Notes under the pieces: generated by a model
Databases searched by the model: none
What the model saw: only the letters and a program-made list of their open reading frames with translations
Told to the model about the DNA's origin: nothing
Position numbers and translations under genes: made by a program
Assembly (NCBI GenBank): GCA_026686845.1
Contig: JAIVEN010000004.1
Coordinates: 23,158,827 to 23,222,826, forward strand
Source of the DNA: Adenanthera pavonina
Lineage: Eukaryota > Streptophyta > Magnoliopsida > Fabales > Fabaceae
Direction of reading: 5' to 3'
Length of the DNA: 64,000 nt
Shown: positions 1-10,454 of the stretch, one piece after another
Position numbering within the stretch: position 1 is the stretch's first letter
How the letters are laid out: the number at the start of each line of letters is the position of its first letter

Positions 1-790
1 GTGATGGTTCTGGCACTAGTCCTGAGAAGACGCGGGAGTAGCTGTGTACGTGGGAATAGTCTATGTAGCGTGTGTATTCTGTAATGGTATTTTGTGCCAA
101 GTAGGATAGAGAATGGTTTGTAATGAATATATGACAGGGTTGAGACTGGCTATGTATGGATGTTTATGTATGTGGTATGTATGGTTGAATGTTGTTGAGA
201 TGTATGTGTGACAGTTTTTGGGAGTCCAGAGTGTTGTTGGGCCTTGTTGGTCTGTGTAAGGGCCTGTAGCCCATTTGGTCAAGTTGGGTTCCAAGGGGTC
301 AAATCTCAGAGGAGTGGTTCCTTTGAGGTGAAACCTCTTTGAAAAGGTTTGTTTGAGGAATTGGGACCTGTATGAATGGTCTCTGAGCGACCAGTTGCCT
401 TTGGTGGCAATTGGAGGGGGGCTCATGGTGAGTTTTGGTCAATAAGTGGCCAAAACGGAGTCAAGGGTCCAGTATCTCCATACGGAGTTGGATTAAGGTA
501 AAAGTGGTGTCTGTGGATAGATGGGGGCTAGATTGACTTGTAGGAGTTGGAATCGAGTCAATTGGAGGTCGGAGCATAAAATTATACGCGTCAGAAGTTT
601 GCTCCGGTGTTGAATTTGCTGATATGGTATATCAGAAGGGGGCGCCGTGGCCCCAGCCCAATTTTTCATGTTTGTGAGTTGTTTCCGCTGTGTTGAGGCA
701 TTGAGGAGTTGTTTTGAGATGTCAGGGTTGTGTTTGGGTCATTTTGAAGTTTTGGTTCAGATGGGAAGTGTCAGGAGGTAGGACGTTATA
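1..790 (+). repeat. LTR1 copy a: 3' part of a gypsy-type LTR
   Basis: The sequence matches, in order, the 3' third of the complete LTR1 copies at 17344-19768, 35221-37769 and 47016-49375, including the blocks about the CTAGTCC..GAAGA region near position 20 and the TTGACTTGTAGGAGTTGG block near 535. It ends in GGACGTTATA, the decayed form of the family 3' end GGTGTTACA. The 5' part lies outside the window. LTR1 ends TGTAACACCC...GGGTGTTACA are of a type usual for Ty3-gypsy LTRs; the family assignment is inference because no LTR1-linked pol is visible. Confidence 0.8.
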
Positions 791-1975
791 CCCTTACTAT
801 ACTATCCTTGACATAGTTTTGGATTAATGGGAAGTATACTTAATGATATGTGTAGGATTTGAGGAACTAGGACGAATGAAAAGCAAAGTGGAGGTAAAAG
901 CACTCCACGTCATGGCGATAAACTGTGGCGCCGCGGTGAACAATCTATAACTTTGAAAAACTTTTCGGACAATAAGGCTCCACGTCGTAGCGAACTTACT
1001 CGCTGCCTCGACGCCAGACTCTGAAATTTTATAAATCAAAAGCATTTCAGATGACGAACTAGAAAGAAATGAAGGGAGAAACGAGGGACCTATGTCAGGG
1101 TTCAAGAAATCCAACCCTTGGGAGTAATGTCTGGCCATTAAGAGCTTGATAAAGTATTGGTAAGTGATTCTTGATCCTCTCTCTCTATTTTTCTTCAGTT
1201 TTGAGTTAGATTTTCGAAATTATATATATAGGTTGGGTTTCAGTTTTGGCCGAATCCTATCAATTAAAATAGATGTACTGGGACAAATGAAATGTGATTT
1301 AGTGTTAATAATGCTTGAGTGTGAGTATTAGAGAGAGTATGTGGGACTTATGCCTAACTCTAGGTTACTGTTGGTTGAAGAAATTGGGAATCTGAAACAT
1401 ATAAGATTGATTATGGTTTAAATGGTTGTATGAGATTCATTGATGTATGAAAATGTGGTTAGAACCTTGGGTTAAACCTAAATACTTAAGTTATGAATTT
1501 TGGATAATTATACTATCTGTTGATAGCAAACATTATGAAATTGTAGTGACTGTTTGGTGGACCAGAGGAGTAAAGTCATGGTTGAAAATTCGAGAAGTTC
1601 GTGAAATTCACGTGTGGGTGGTATTAACAACTTGAAGTAACTAAGTGTTTGTGATTTATGCGATTATATGTTGATATATATATGTATATATGCATGTTCC
1701 TTTTCATACCACGATATTGGTTGTGTATGTGTATAGTTATTTTATATATCATGGTATGTAAATGGCTAGATATTGTATGACATGATGATAAATATGCTGA
1801 TGATTACATGTTATGGCATGACATTGAGAAACATGATAATGATAATGATTGTATAGTGATATGGCACGAACATTACCACTATGAACATTGTCAGGAAAGA
1901 TGGATCGGGTGGTGATGATGATGTATGATATGATATGATGATATATGATATGGTTAAATAAGAAAGAGATCAAGT
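784..1975 (+). repeat. LTR1 copy b: 5' half, fused directly to copy a
   Basis: The start CGTTATACCCTTAC aligns with the LTR1 5' end (TGTAACAACCCTCAT at 35221). Similarity to the 5' half of LTR1 then continues through the CCATTTTCTTCAG-like block near 1190 and the TGATATGATATGATG-rich block near 1930, and is lost near 1975. The last bases of copy a serve at the same time as the first bases of this copy, so the two LTRs are joined without an internal domain. Confidence 0.75.
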
Positions 1976-3646
1976 TTTATAATTTGATGCCATTGAATGT
2001 GTTGCAACCACTGAGCAACGAATTATGAGCTAGTCATACATAATATATATATAATTTATACATTATGAAAAATGTAACATAAAAATTTTAAATTTTTCAT
2101 ATTCATTATTTTAAAACACTATAAATTTATTTTTATACTTTTGAAAATTTCTATTGTTTGGTTTTTGAAAATATTTCTCGTTATCTTACCCTGTTTTCAT
2201 TTTTATCAAAACAAACTTAACTTCATCAGCATGTTTTTGTTCTATCACGTTATGTTTATTTAAAATTAAAAAACAATAACAAAAACTTAGATCATTAAAT
2301 TTACATTTGAATAATTCAAATGAAATTTTTGTGAGTGTGTGTGAGAGGGAACTTAGAGTAAGAAATAGCAGTATTATATAACATGTCGCATCATTAAAAT
2401 TTGTTCAGAAGGTTGATACTTTAAGAAGGAAGAAATTTAGGAGTACTTTTATTGCAAAGAAACATGGTTGCCAGTTGAAATCTTTAAAAAATCTTTTAAA
2501 GATTTTTTTTTTTCAATTTTAGGCTATAAGCATAACATCCAACATAATCAAGCCTTGAAGGATCACAAAGGACAGTAAATTTTACTCTCAAGTATTCAAC
2601 GTGACTCTATTCATGAAGCTCAATCTTGAAATCTATTGTTAAGTTGATACACTTTCACCAAATGCTTGGTGGTAGATATTTATTTTGTTTTGGTGGCAAC
2701 TCCTTTTTTTTTTCTTTTTTCTAAACGATGGTAGCTCTATTTTATGTTGATTTCATTCTGAAAACCGGTTGACGTCACATTTTGAGTGCGATTTTCGTAA
2801 AACTTTTATAATAGAAAACTTTGAAGGATTATATTTATCTGAATGTTATTTATCCTGTGATACATAGGTGAAGAGGTCAACTAAAAGATGCGACCATGTC
2901 TACGCGTATGTCTCGCAAATGGCTAACAAACCTAATCACTAGCCATAGCTCTTGCGTTTTCTTCCTTTGAATTGGTTAAAGTCCTGTATTTTTAAGTACT
3001 TTATTTTATCCGCCATCAACCGAGTGTGGAATCCATCCACATGTTTTTTTTTTTTATGAAAGGAATGCATGCGAATATTTTTAAGGATGTACATCATGCA
3101 CATTTTATATGGACCATTTATATAAGATCTAGATGGTACAAACTTTATTACTTTTTTTTTTTTTGCATTTTTAAACTTAGATATTAATTTGTTTTATAAA
3201 TTGATTGTTATAAGAATGATACTATTTTTGTATTTTACAACATCATCAACAACAACAACAACAACAAAACTTTTAAAATAATTTATATTCTAACTATCAA
3301 AGAAAGAAATTTTAAAACCGAATTTAAAAAAGAAAATATAGATCATCCAAATCTATTTAGACAGTCCATAAAAGAAGAGTACATGGCACACAAACATCCA
3401 ATTAGGGGGAAAAAGGATGTGCACAAGATCCAATCTCTCCACCTAACACTATTTTTATAAAAGAAGGGTAAAATATATAGCCAAAAAAAAAATCATTACG
3501 TTACTGAAATTTTAAAGAGTGAAACATTAATTACAAAATTATAAAAATTACAAAGCGACAATTAGTGGAAAACGAAAAGAATAGAATGCTATAGCAATTT
3601 CTCAACCTTGTTTCATATTCTCACCTATATCCTTATTCTTAGACTA
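1976..3646. other. Unassigned AT-rich sequence
   Basis: No coding signal, terminal repeats or relation to other parts of the window was recognised. It has several poly-T tracts (near 2500, 2705, 3045, 3150) and one CAA microsatellite. It may be host intergenic DNA or an old unrecognised repeat. Confidence 0.5.
3245..3268 (+). repeat. (CAA)n microsatellite
   Basis: About eight consecutive CAA units follow two CATCAT units. It is a simple sequence repeat in non-coding DNA. Confidence 0.9.
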
Positions 3647-3878
3647 TTCTCCCTTTGGTTTTAAATATAAGAGAAAATAACTACTTTATACATACTAATA
3701 AAAGTAGTTAATCTCATTTAATTTATAGTTAAACATTTTTTTTTTCAAATTTGTCCTCAATTAGTAACCTTTTCCTTAATGCTCATTTAAAACCACAAAA
3801 ATCTACATTTTCTTCTCTTGCATTTTAGACCAAACCTTTCATTTAGAATTCTTTTATATCTAAGACCGGAGGGAGGAA
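3647..3878. mobile_element. Stowaway-like MITE 1
   Basis: The left end TTCTCCCTTTGGTTTTAAAT and the reverse complement of the right end (CTCCCTCCGGTCTTAGATAT) are imperfect terminal inverted repeats of about 25 bp, both of the CTCCCTCCGT type typical of Tc1/mariner-derived Stowaway MITEs. The left end follows a TA; the right TA is not clear. Non-autonomous, no ORF. Confidence 0.7.
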
Positions 3879-3885
3879 AATGTTA

Positions 3886-4149
3886 CTCCTTCCATTCCAA
3901 ATAATCTCTTTTGCAGTCTAAGTTCTTCTACACAGACCAAGAAATAATGTATTATATATAATTTTATGAGGAATTTAACTAAAATACCTTCAATTAATGA
4001 TTTAATTAAAAAAATAATGACCCACATTGAAATAAATAAGAAGAGGGTATATTTTAAAAAAGTAATTAATAATGCATTGAAATTTCAAAACTAGAAAAGA
4101 TTTGACAAAAACAAAATCCCAAAAGTTCAAAATTTTGGAACAGAGGGAA
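3886..4149. mobile_element. Stowaway-like MITE 2
   Basis: Left end CTCCTTCCATTCCAAATAAT; the reverse complement of the right end reads TTCCCTCTGTTCCAAAATTT. TA dinucleotides flank both sides (3884-3885 and 4150-4151), the target duplication expected for Stowaway. It lies only about 7 bp from MITE 1 and has no coding capacity. Confidence 0.75.
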
Positions 4150-4354
4150 TATATAGTCAAGTTGTCGATGCATTTTTCTTCTTTGAATAGGTTAGCTTGA
4201 CACGGCATCCATTAAATGCCAAGTCCATTAACTACATTGGAATTCAAATGCCCACCCACCGCATATAAATTTTGAGTTATGTGAAAATATAACTTCCTTA
4301 TTTTTAAATATTTATTTGATAATGAATACTCATATCTTATATTTATTTAAATAA

Positions 4355-5946
4355 TGTTGAATAAAGTGTTTTGATGATTTAAAACTAACTAGAGTTTGGA
4401 AGGAAGATATTACAGGTGTACAAAAAATTTCAAGTGAAAAAATTTAAGAAAAATAAGTATAAGATTAGATGTAGGATTTCTTATTGAATTCAAATGAGCA
4501 AAAGATTTTGATCTTGCAAAAGATGTGTTAAAAATGTGTTTTTGCGATAACTCATGAAGTATTGAAAAATACTCACTATCAGACAAATTTTGAAGTGTTA
4601 AACTTGATTTGTTACTTTGAAAATTCGAATTTTGGTATATGAAATTCAAACTTCGGAGTGAAAATATGTTAGTTAGAAAAGAGGTCCCTTTGATAGACGG
4701 AATTCATCTTTGAAAATTTGAATTACGGGTAAAACATAAACTATGAAAAATGAAAAATTTGTTTGAAGATATGTTAAAGTTCATTTGAAAATAAAGTTTA
4801 GAAAAAGTTCTAGGTTATCCTTTGACTGACGAGTTTTGATTTTGAAAATTTGAACTCTAGAAAGACAGTTTACAAGTCTGTTAGAATAGTCTTTTGACAT
4901 ATGAATTTTAGTATTTAGAAATTTGAAATTTGAATTAGGTTTGATAAGAGATCTCTCTGATAGACGAACTTTGGTATTTGAAAATTTGAATTTCAAAAAG
5001 AAGAACTATTGTACCATATTAAGCTGCCCACTGACAGACAAATTTTGGGCACCTGCCCAAAATTCAAACTTTGAAGAAACTGTAACAATATGGAACAACT
5101 ATTCATACTTATCAGAAGAACTTTAAAGTTAAAAATTCGTATGTTCCAACATAGAAACATTTGACAAAGATGAAAATTCAAATTTTGCTTTAGACCAGAA
5201 GAACTTCGAGCTTTAACATTAAAGTCTTTAACTTACGGTCTTTGCAAAATTCCTCTGTTGATACCCCAAAATTCAAACTTTGAATGTTAGAAGCATTGAA
5301 TGCGGTTGGTGAATTGATAGTTTTTCAGAGTAATTGTTGGGTAACATCTCTAACGACTAGATCTTGTCTCTAACATATAGTTAAGACATAAATTTATAAA
5401 TAGAACTTCATTTGAAAATGTGGGTAATGATATTATATTGTATATACAGAAACTCTGTAAAATTCTTAAGTCAAAGTCTTCTGCTCTCACATACTTCATA
5501 TCTTGTACTTCAACTTTTATATACACTCTAAATTAGAGAGTTCATTTGCTGTAATCAATCTTATCTTTATTTGGAAGAAAGATTTTCTTGTGAGAGAATT
5601 TCACAATAGATTTGGGAAGTACTTAGCTAGAGTGCAGAGAGTGAGATTATAAGCTCTTGGAATAAAGCATCAAGTTGTACTGAGGCATTGTAAGAAGCCC
5701 ACCGAATATTTGTAAGATAGTGGAAAATCTCAAGTGGTAGCTTGAGGATCGGACGTAGGTTAAGAGAAAGTGACCAAATCAGGATAAATATTTGTGTCTT
5801 CTCTTCCCTTATCTTGTTTTTTACTTGGCTATATTTTATACTCTACTTTTACTGTCACTCTTGCTTTCACTACTCTCTTATACTTTTACAGAAAATTTTA
5901 ATCTTTCCAATTCACCCTTCCTCTTGGAAAGCCAACATATCTAACA
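4355..5946 (+). mobile_element. LTR4 copy a: solo LTR of a Sirevirus-type Ty1-copia element
   Basis: It begins TGTTGAATAAAGTGTTTTGA and ends CATATCTAACA, i.e. TG...CA with TGTT/AACA termini. It aligns along its length with the LTR at 24324-25826, which sits directly behind a polypurine tract, so its nature as an LTR is well supported. The flanking pentamers are AATAA (4350-4354) and AGTAA (5947-5951), a target duplication with one mismatch. No internal domain is present, so it is a solo LTR. The LTR carries a spaced series of AGACGAA / AAATTTGAATTT-type motifs. Confidence 0.85.
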
Positions 5947-6087
5947 AGTAATTCCCTTGTCTTTTTTATATTATTTTACTAGCAAAATATAATGCCATTA
6001 AATATTTAAAGTTTAGATGGATAATCTGCATATAACCCAATTCGAGAGAGTTATCTACACAATAGTTAAAAACAAAAATAAAAAAAT

Positions 6088-6728
6088 TTAAGGGAGCATG
6101 TGTTCAATAATTTGGTATGCTCCATTAGTAAAATTACAAGTTAATTAATGATAGGAATTTATATAAATAAATCAAAAAATTTAAGTGGGTTTTTGTCAAC
6201 ATAGATTGGGACGTCTCAATTAATTATTAGATGTGGTAAAAAAACTAGTAAGATGCCGATCCTTCCCATTTACCCAATTCATTGAAAAATTAGATCATGA
6301 TGGGAAAGGTTGCTCTACATACCACCCAATATTGTCTGTAATCTTTTGATTACTGATGTATGATTTGTTACTCTTAAGAAATGAGATCATGAGCGACGTG
6401 GATTCCAAGAGATTCTCGAAACTAAAGTTTGAAGTCAATTTTAACAGTTTAAATTTTGGTTTATTTTACTCCTAAAACTGTAATATTTTTTATGTTAACA
6501 GAAGGATAATATAATAAAAATTAATCTTTTAATTGTCAAACTTTTCTTGTTTCAGTTATTACATTAAAAAATTAAGAATGAAAAATATTAGATCTGAATC
6601 ATTCAAATTAAATTTGGATGGTTTAAATCTCTCTTAAGGCAGGCTGGATTCTAATATATTTAAAGAGAATGAATGTTAGTCTAGAAAAAGGAGAAAAAGA
6701 ATGGATGTGCCACCCAATATTATAAAAT
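6088..6728. repeat. Tandem duplication, unit 1 left part (A), upstream of the pararetrovirus
   Basis: About 640 bp that recur nearly base for base at 14693-15337 (by eye roughly 4-5% mismatch over the inner 560 bp). The last shared bases are CACCCAATATTATAAAAT; beyond these, this copy passes into viral sequence, while the other copy continues into its right part. Confidence 0.9.
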
Positions 6729-7003
6729 AATGCTATACATTTGCTTCATATGAGGGACCTGTGTATCAGAAAGAATCTGAACCAGATCCATACCTCAGTA
6801 ATTATCCAGTAACTCTTACTCAGACGTTCATATGATCAAATTATTTAGGGTTGAAAGTGAGAATCCTAAGGTCCCCCTTGAGTCCTTAATGCACAGGAGA
6901 AGCTGTGTTTTACTCGGGAGAAAGCTGGATTATCATAATCACCTTGTCTTAATTTATCGATCTAGATGGATGTGTCTTAGTTACTGAGATGGGGACGACG
7001 ACA
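6729..7003 (+). repeat. Left terminal repeat of the pararetrovirus
   Basis: It matches 13848-14118 with scattered substitutions, from TGCTATACATTTG to GACGACATG. It ends exactly where the primer-binding site begins. This corresponds to the leader region of the viral RNA rather than to a true LTR. Confidence 0.85.
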
Positions 7004-7015
7004 TGGTATCAGAGC
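7004..7015 (+). promoter_or_regulatory. Primer-binding site complementary to initiator tRNA-Met
   Basis: TGGTATCAGAGC is the standard minus-strand priming site shared by plant pararetroviruses and copia elements. Here it follows the terminal repeat directly and lies 67 bp before the first coding ATG. The equivalent site at the right end (after 14118) has decayed to CTGAATAGCC. Confidence 0.92.
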
Positions 7016-7082
7016 CTAAAGTCTGTTAGTCAGAACATAGATATGTTTAGAAAAGAAGATTAGGGAGAGAGATCTTTACAAC

Positions 7083-8100
7083 ATGAACACAACTTCTAAA
7101 AATCCTTAAAATTCATCCTCTACCTCTTTAGACCCTGTTCGTCTATTCTCAGCCTTTTCTCTAGAAAACCTTCCTTCTTTTGTAAAAAGAACTTTAGCTA
7201 ATAAAATATATAATCTTATAGAAATCACTCATATCCCAGAGAACTTCCGTATGGATAATATTGAAATTCCTTTGCTTAGTCCTTATGCCATCTTTTCTCA
7301 AGCCCATGCTTATGCCCGATCCTCTAAGCAAAGAATCCGGCAGATTTTCCATATTCCTATACCACATGTTAAAGAATATGTTCACAGTTCTTATTTGAAA
7401 TAGGGTGGACTAAAATCCTCCACAGCTGAACAATATGTGACTCTAGAGATGTCTCAGCCCTTAATCAATTCCTAGAAACAGCAAGGTTATACACGCCTTC
7501 ATGTTGATGCCATCAGACTAGTTCTCACCCTGCATGGATGGAAAGGGCATACCAGCTACTGCTAGAATTGCTGTTCTAGATTCTACATATACGTCCTATG
7601 CTAACGCTATGATTGGTGCACTCCTTACCACTTGTAGCAATGGGAGCATAATAATGACTATTGCTCTAGACTTCAACATCAAACTTGGTGATGAGACTCT
7701 TTCGCATTGTCTGAAGGTAAAGATTCAAATCCATGGTGCAGAGTAAGATCCCAGAGTAACTATGGCTACTTTTTATCACTAAATGATTTACAGACTTCAC
7801 GATCATGCGGTGAACCTGGAATTCCCCCACTCCACTACTGATGCTTTGTACATGGTGTCAAATCAATCTGATACTTCGGTGATACAGATCCCCAGGAGAA
7901 TTCCTAAGGAGGAATTAGCCCAAATTATACCCCTTGAGTGGATAAACAATTATGAGAAAGAATTCCGCTCCTCCCGGAGAGATATTCATACCACAGAAGC
8001 TTCTGTGTTAGAAAGACTCTCAGATGGAACTTCAAATTCACCTTTAATAGGCCAGGCTAACCAGGCCAACCCCTTCCTTCATACAAGGGACAAATTTTGA
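7083..8100 (+). pseudogene. Pararetrovirus movement protein region (30K superfamily), broken
   Basis: This is the N-terminal part of the viral polyprotein, which in this family encodes the plasmodesmatal movement protein. The reading starts at ATG 7083 and is open apart from an early stop until TAG 7401. A second stop and a one-base frame change near 7535-7545 follow. The best-preserved block is 7534-7746, with the run ARIAVLDSTY and a downstream LDFNIKL segment that fit the conserved core of 30K movement proteins. Further in-frame stops occur at 7744 and near 7780; the frame then stays open to 8098. The remaining part (8000-8100) is polar. Called from order and core motif; the exact boundaries are inferred. 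Broken and not translatable as one protein. Confidence 0.75.
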
Positions 8101-9242
8101 CAATTAATCTAGCCTACAAACACAGAGAAAAGATCCCAATTCATTCTATAGATGTCATAGCTAAGTCAAGCTTTGTGGCTAAAGTACATGGTTACTTTGT
8201 ATGGGATCATGCCCTGGAAGAATGTGACCCTGATTTTGGATGTCGTGATTGGGACAACTTGACAGGACCTAAAGAAAATCTTCTTCCCATAACTGGAGAT
8301 CTTTTATAGAAACCCTCCTACCAACATAAAAAACCAAATCTTAATGATGACACTGATCATGGACCAAAACAGTCCCTACCCAGATGGAAAAAGTGGGTAG
8401 CTTTTCATAAACCACCTCCACCTAAGTCAGTAACCATCCATGACTTGTTAAAAGAGTTAGGTCATTCGGATCTAGCTTCTTTCCTTTTTTCATGAACAAA
8501 TCCAACCCTCACAGATTACTTCCCCAGAACTAACAATCAAACCTATCCCTGATAACCCTGTACAATCTCTTCCATGTATAGCCATGATCCGACCAACCTA
8601 TGAAGAAGACTTTCCTCCTTTCGGAAAGACAGATCAATGAATCCTCCACATATTCTTCCTGACCCTTTGTTTAGATAGACCAAATGACTCTTCAAGGTCC
8701 TACGACTATTTCTCAGTTTAAAGAAGTTCTAAATTGACACACCAAAAATTCAATAAGCCAAAACAGAGTTCTTCATAGGATTAATACCAGGTTGGAACAA
8801 CTTCATGAAAAGACAGATGGTTTTTCAAACCGTCTAGATTCTCTTGATGAATGGGTGAAGAATCTTTATATCAATTATTTCGCTAGAGCTCAGCAACTTG
8901 ATAAAGAGCTTCGTGAATATATTGATTCCAGATATACAGGCCCTCAGTTCCTCAAGAAAGAACAGGAGTTGAAGTAGGTAAAGGAAGAGCTGAAAAGAAT
9001 TAAAGCAGACCTTTACAAACCCTTACCAACTTATTCCTAAGACCCTTTATACCATACACCCCTGTACTCACCATCTATAATACCTTCCTTACCCTCTTAC
9101 CCTCAGCCAGCAAAAGAACCTTTCCAGATGAATTATCCAATCTTCTAACAACTTAGAAAAGCCAGAAAATAGTCAACCCAAAAGACTCAACCTATACCTT
9201 TCTCTGCCTAATGTACTTCAGTCAGTATTCCTTCCACGTCCT
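8101..9242 (+). pseudogene. Pararetrovirus linker with coiled-coil segment, broken
   Basis: Between the movement and coat protein regions there are short open stretches in changing frames: 8097-8309 (70 residues, acidic end) and 8792-8977 (61 residues). The latter is a heptad-like, charged helix (LHEKTDGFSNRLDSLDEW..QQLDKELREY) that probably formed a coiled coil. Behind it comes a proline-rich stretch (about 9020-9130). Several stops and frame changes lie between these blocks. In related viruses this part of the polyprotein is poorly conserved, so no specific function is assigned. The placement as part of the viral polyprotein is supported by its neighbours on both sides. Confidence 0.6.
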
Positions 9243-10454
9243 ATGAGACAGAAACTGTTACAAATCAAAACTCCTCCACCATCACCGAAAAGACAAACAC
9301 CACCTTTGTCTTTTTCCAAAGACAAATCCATAGCTACTGTCCTCCAGATGTCTGAACCTTCTACCGATTATGGTATTTTTGATGAAGAATACAATTTGGA
9401 ATCAGGATTATCAGAATCATCTTCATCTACTTCATCACAAGATGTACCACTCATCTTTATGGTCACACCAAATCCCCTAGAACCTACAGAACAACAAGAA
9501 TCCTCCACTCCTATCATTGAAGATCTTATTGATTCGGTACACGGGGCAAATACTTATCACAGGCCAGCAAATGGTCTTTACTTTACATTTGATGATCTCC
9601 TTCATCATAGATGGAGAGAGAAACTGCATGAGTTTGGAGCATGGATAGATGTTCAAATGAATGAACCAGAGGCAAACCGCCATGATGTTCTGAGCAATTT
9701 TCTTTCTTGAATGACTGGTAATCTCAAGGAATGGTTTACTAGTCTAAGTGAATACTAAAAACTTCAACTGGCTCAGCATGATATTCCAACATTTTTGGGG
9801 ATTCTCCATCAAGAATTCATTAGAGACTTTGGTATCATTGATAGAAGAGCAAGACATGAATACTTTGAGATGAAATGCTGTTCTTTAGAATGAAGTGATT
9901 TACAGAGACATTTCAAAAGGATGTCTGAAAGATATTATATGTTGGGAGGTGCAAATAATGTTAATCTTCAGCATGTTTTCATTGCCTCTTTGCCTGATGA
10001 GCTTCAGCCTGAGTTACATAAGTCTATTAATTCTCTTTATAGAGAGATGTCTCAAATATCTCTCAGAGAAATCTATCAGATGGCTTTAACCTCATTAGAC
10101 TGGTTATGTTAGCAACGGAAATTCATCAAAAATATTCTAAAGAATAAGGCTCATTTTTATAAAGTCTGCAAGAGACCAGATCTGCAAATCAAATGCAAGG
10201 ATAAAACTATTTGTTTGTTTCCTTCAAAGAAAAAATCTCATTTCTTCATATTCTCTGGGAAACAGAAGGTTTATCCAAGAAGAAGAAGAAAACCTTTCAG
10301 GTTTTTCAGACACAGATTCCTAACCTCTAAAAAATATGACAAATGTTACATTTGTGGACAAAGAGGACATTTTGAAAAATGGTGTCCAAACAAAACTAAG
10401 AAAGATATCAAGATGCTCAACATGATTCAAAAGGCATTGTCCCTATCCTCTGAC
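9243..10454 (+). pseudogene. Pararetrovirus coat protein with CCHC zinc knuckle, broken by stops
   Basis: A single reading frame runs from 9243 to about 11983 through coat protein, protease and RT, interrupted only by stops; in the coat part these are at 9708, 9756, 9891 and 10110. The N-terminal 100 residues are acidic, serine-rich and low in complexity. From about 9585 on there is a helical core (HHRWREKLHEFGAWIDVQM...) with the spacing of plant pararetrovirus and retro-element capsid domains. A Lys/Arg-rich stretch at about 10225-10325 precedes the zinc knuckle CYICGQRGHFEKWC at 10344-10385, a perfect CX2CX4HX4C nucleic-acid-binding motif. An acidic linker follows. In the family, this protein packages the genome. 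The stops rule out function here. Confidence 0.85.

Noticed and set aside
61..1138. Minus-strand frames of 104-121 codons
   Set aside because: They lie in LTR1 sequence, have no domain, and are not conserved as frames in the other LTR1 copies.
7004..7015. Primer site and flanking repeats taken as a Ty1-copia LTR element
   Set aside because: The coding order (movement protein, coat with zinc knuckle, protease, RT, RNase H) and the absence of integrase fit a pararetrovirus, not copia.
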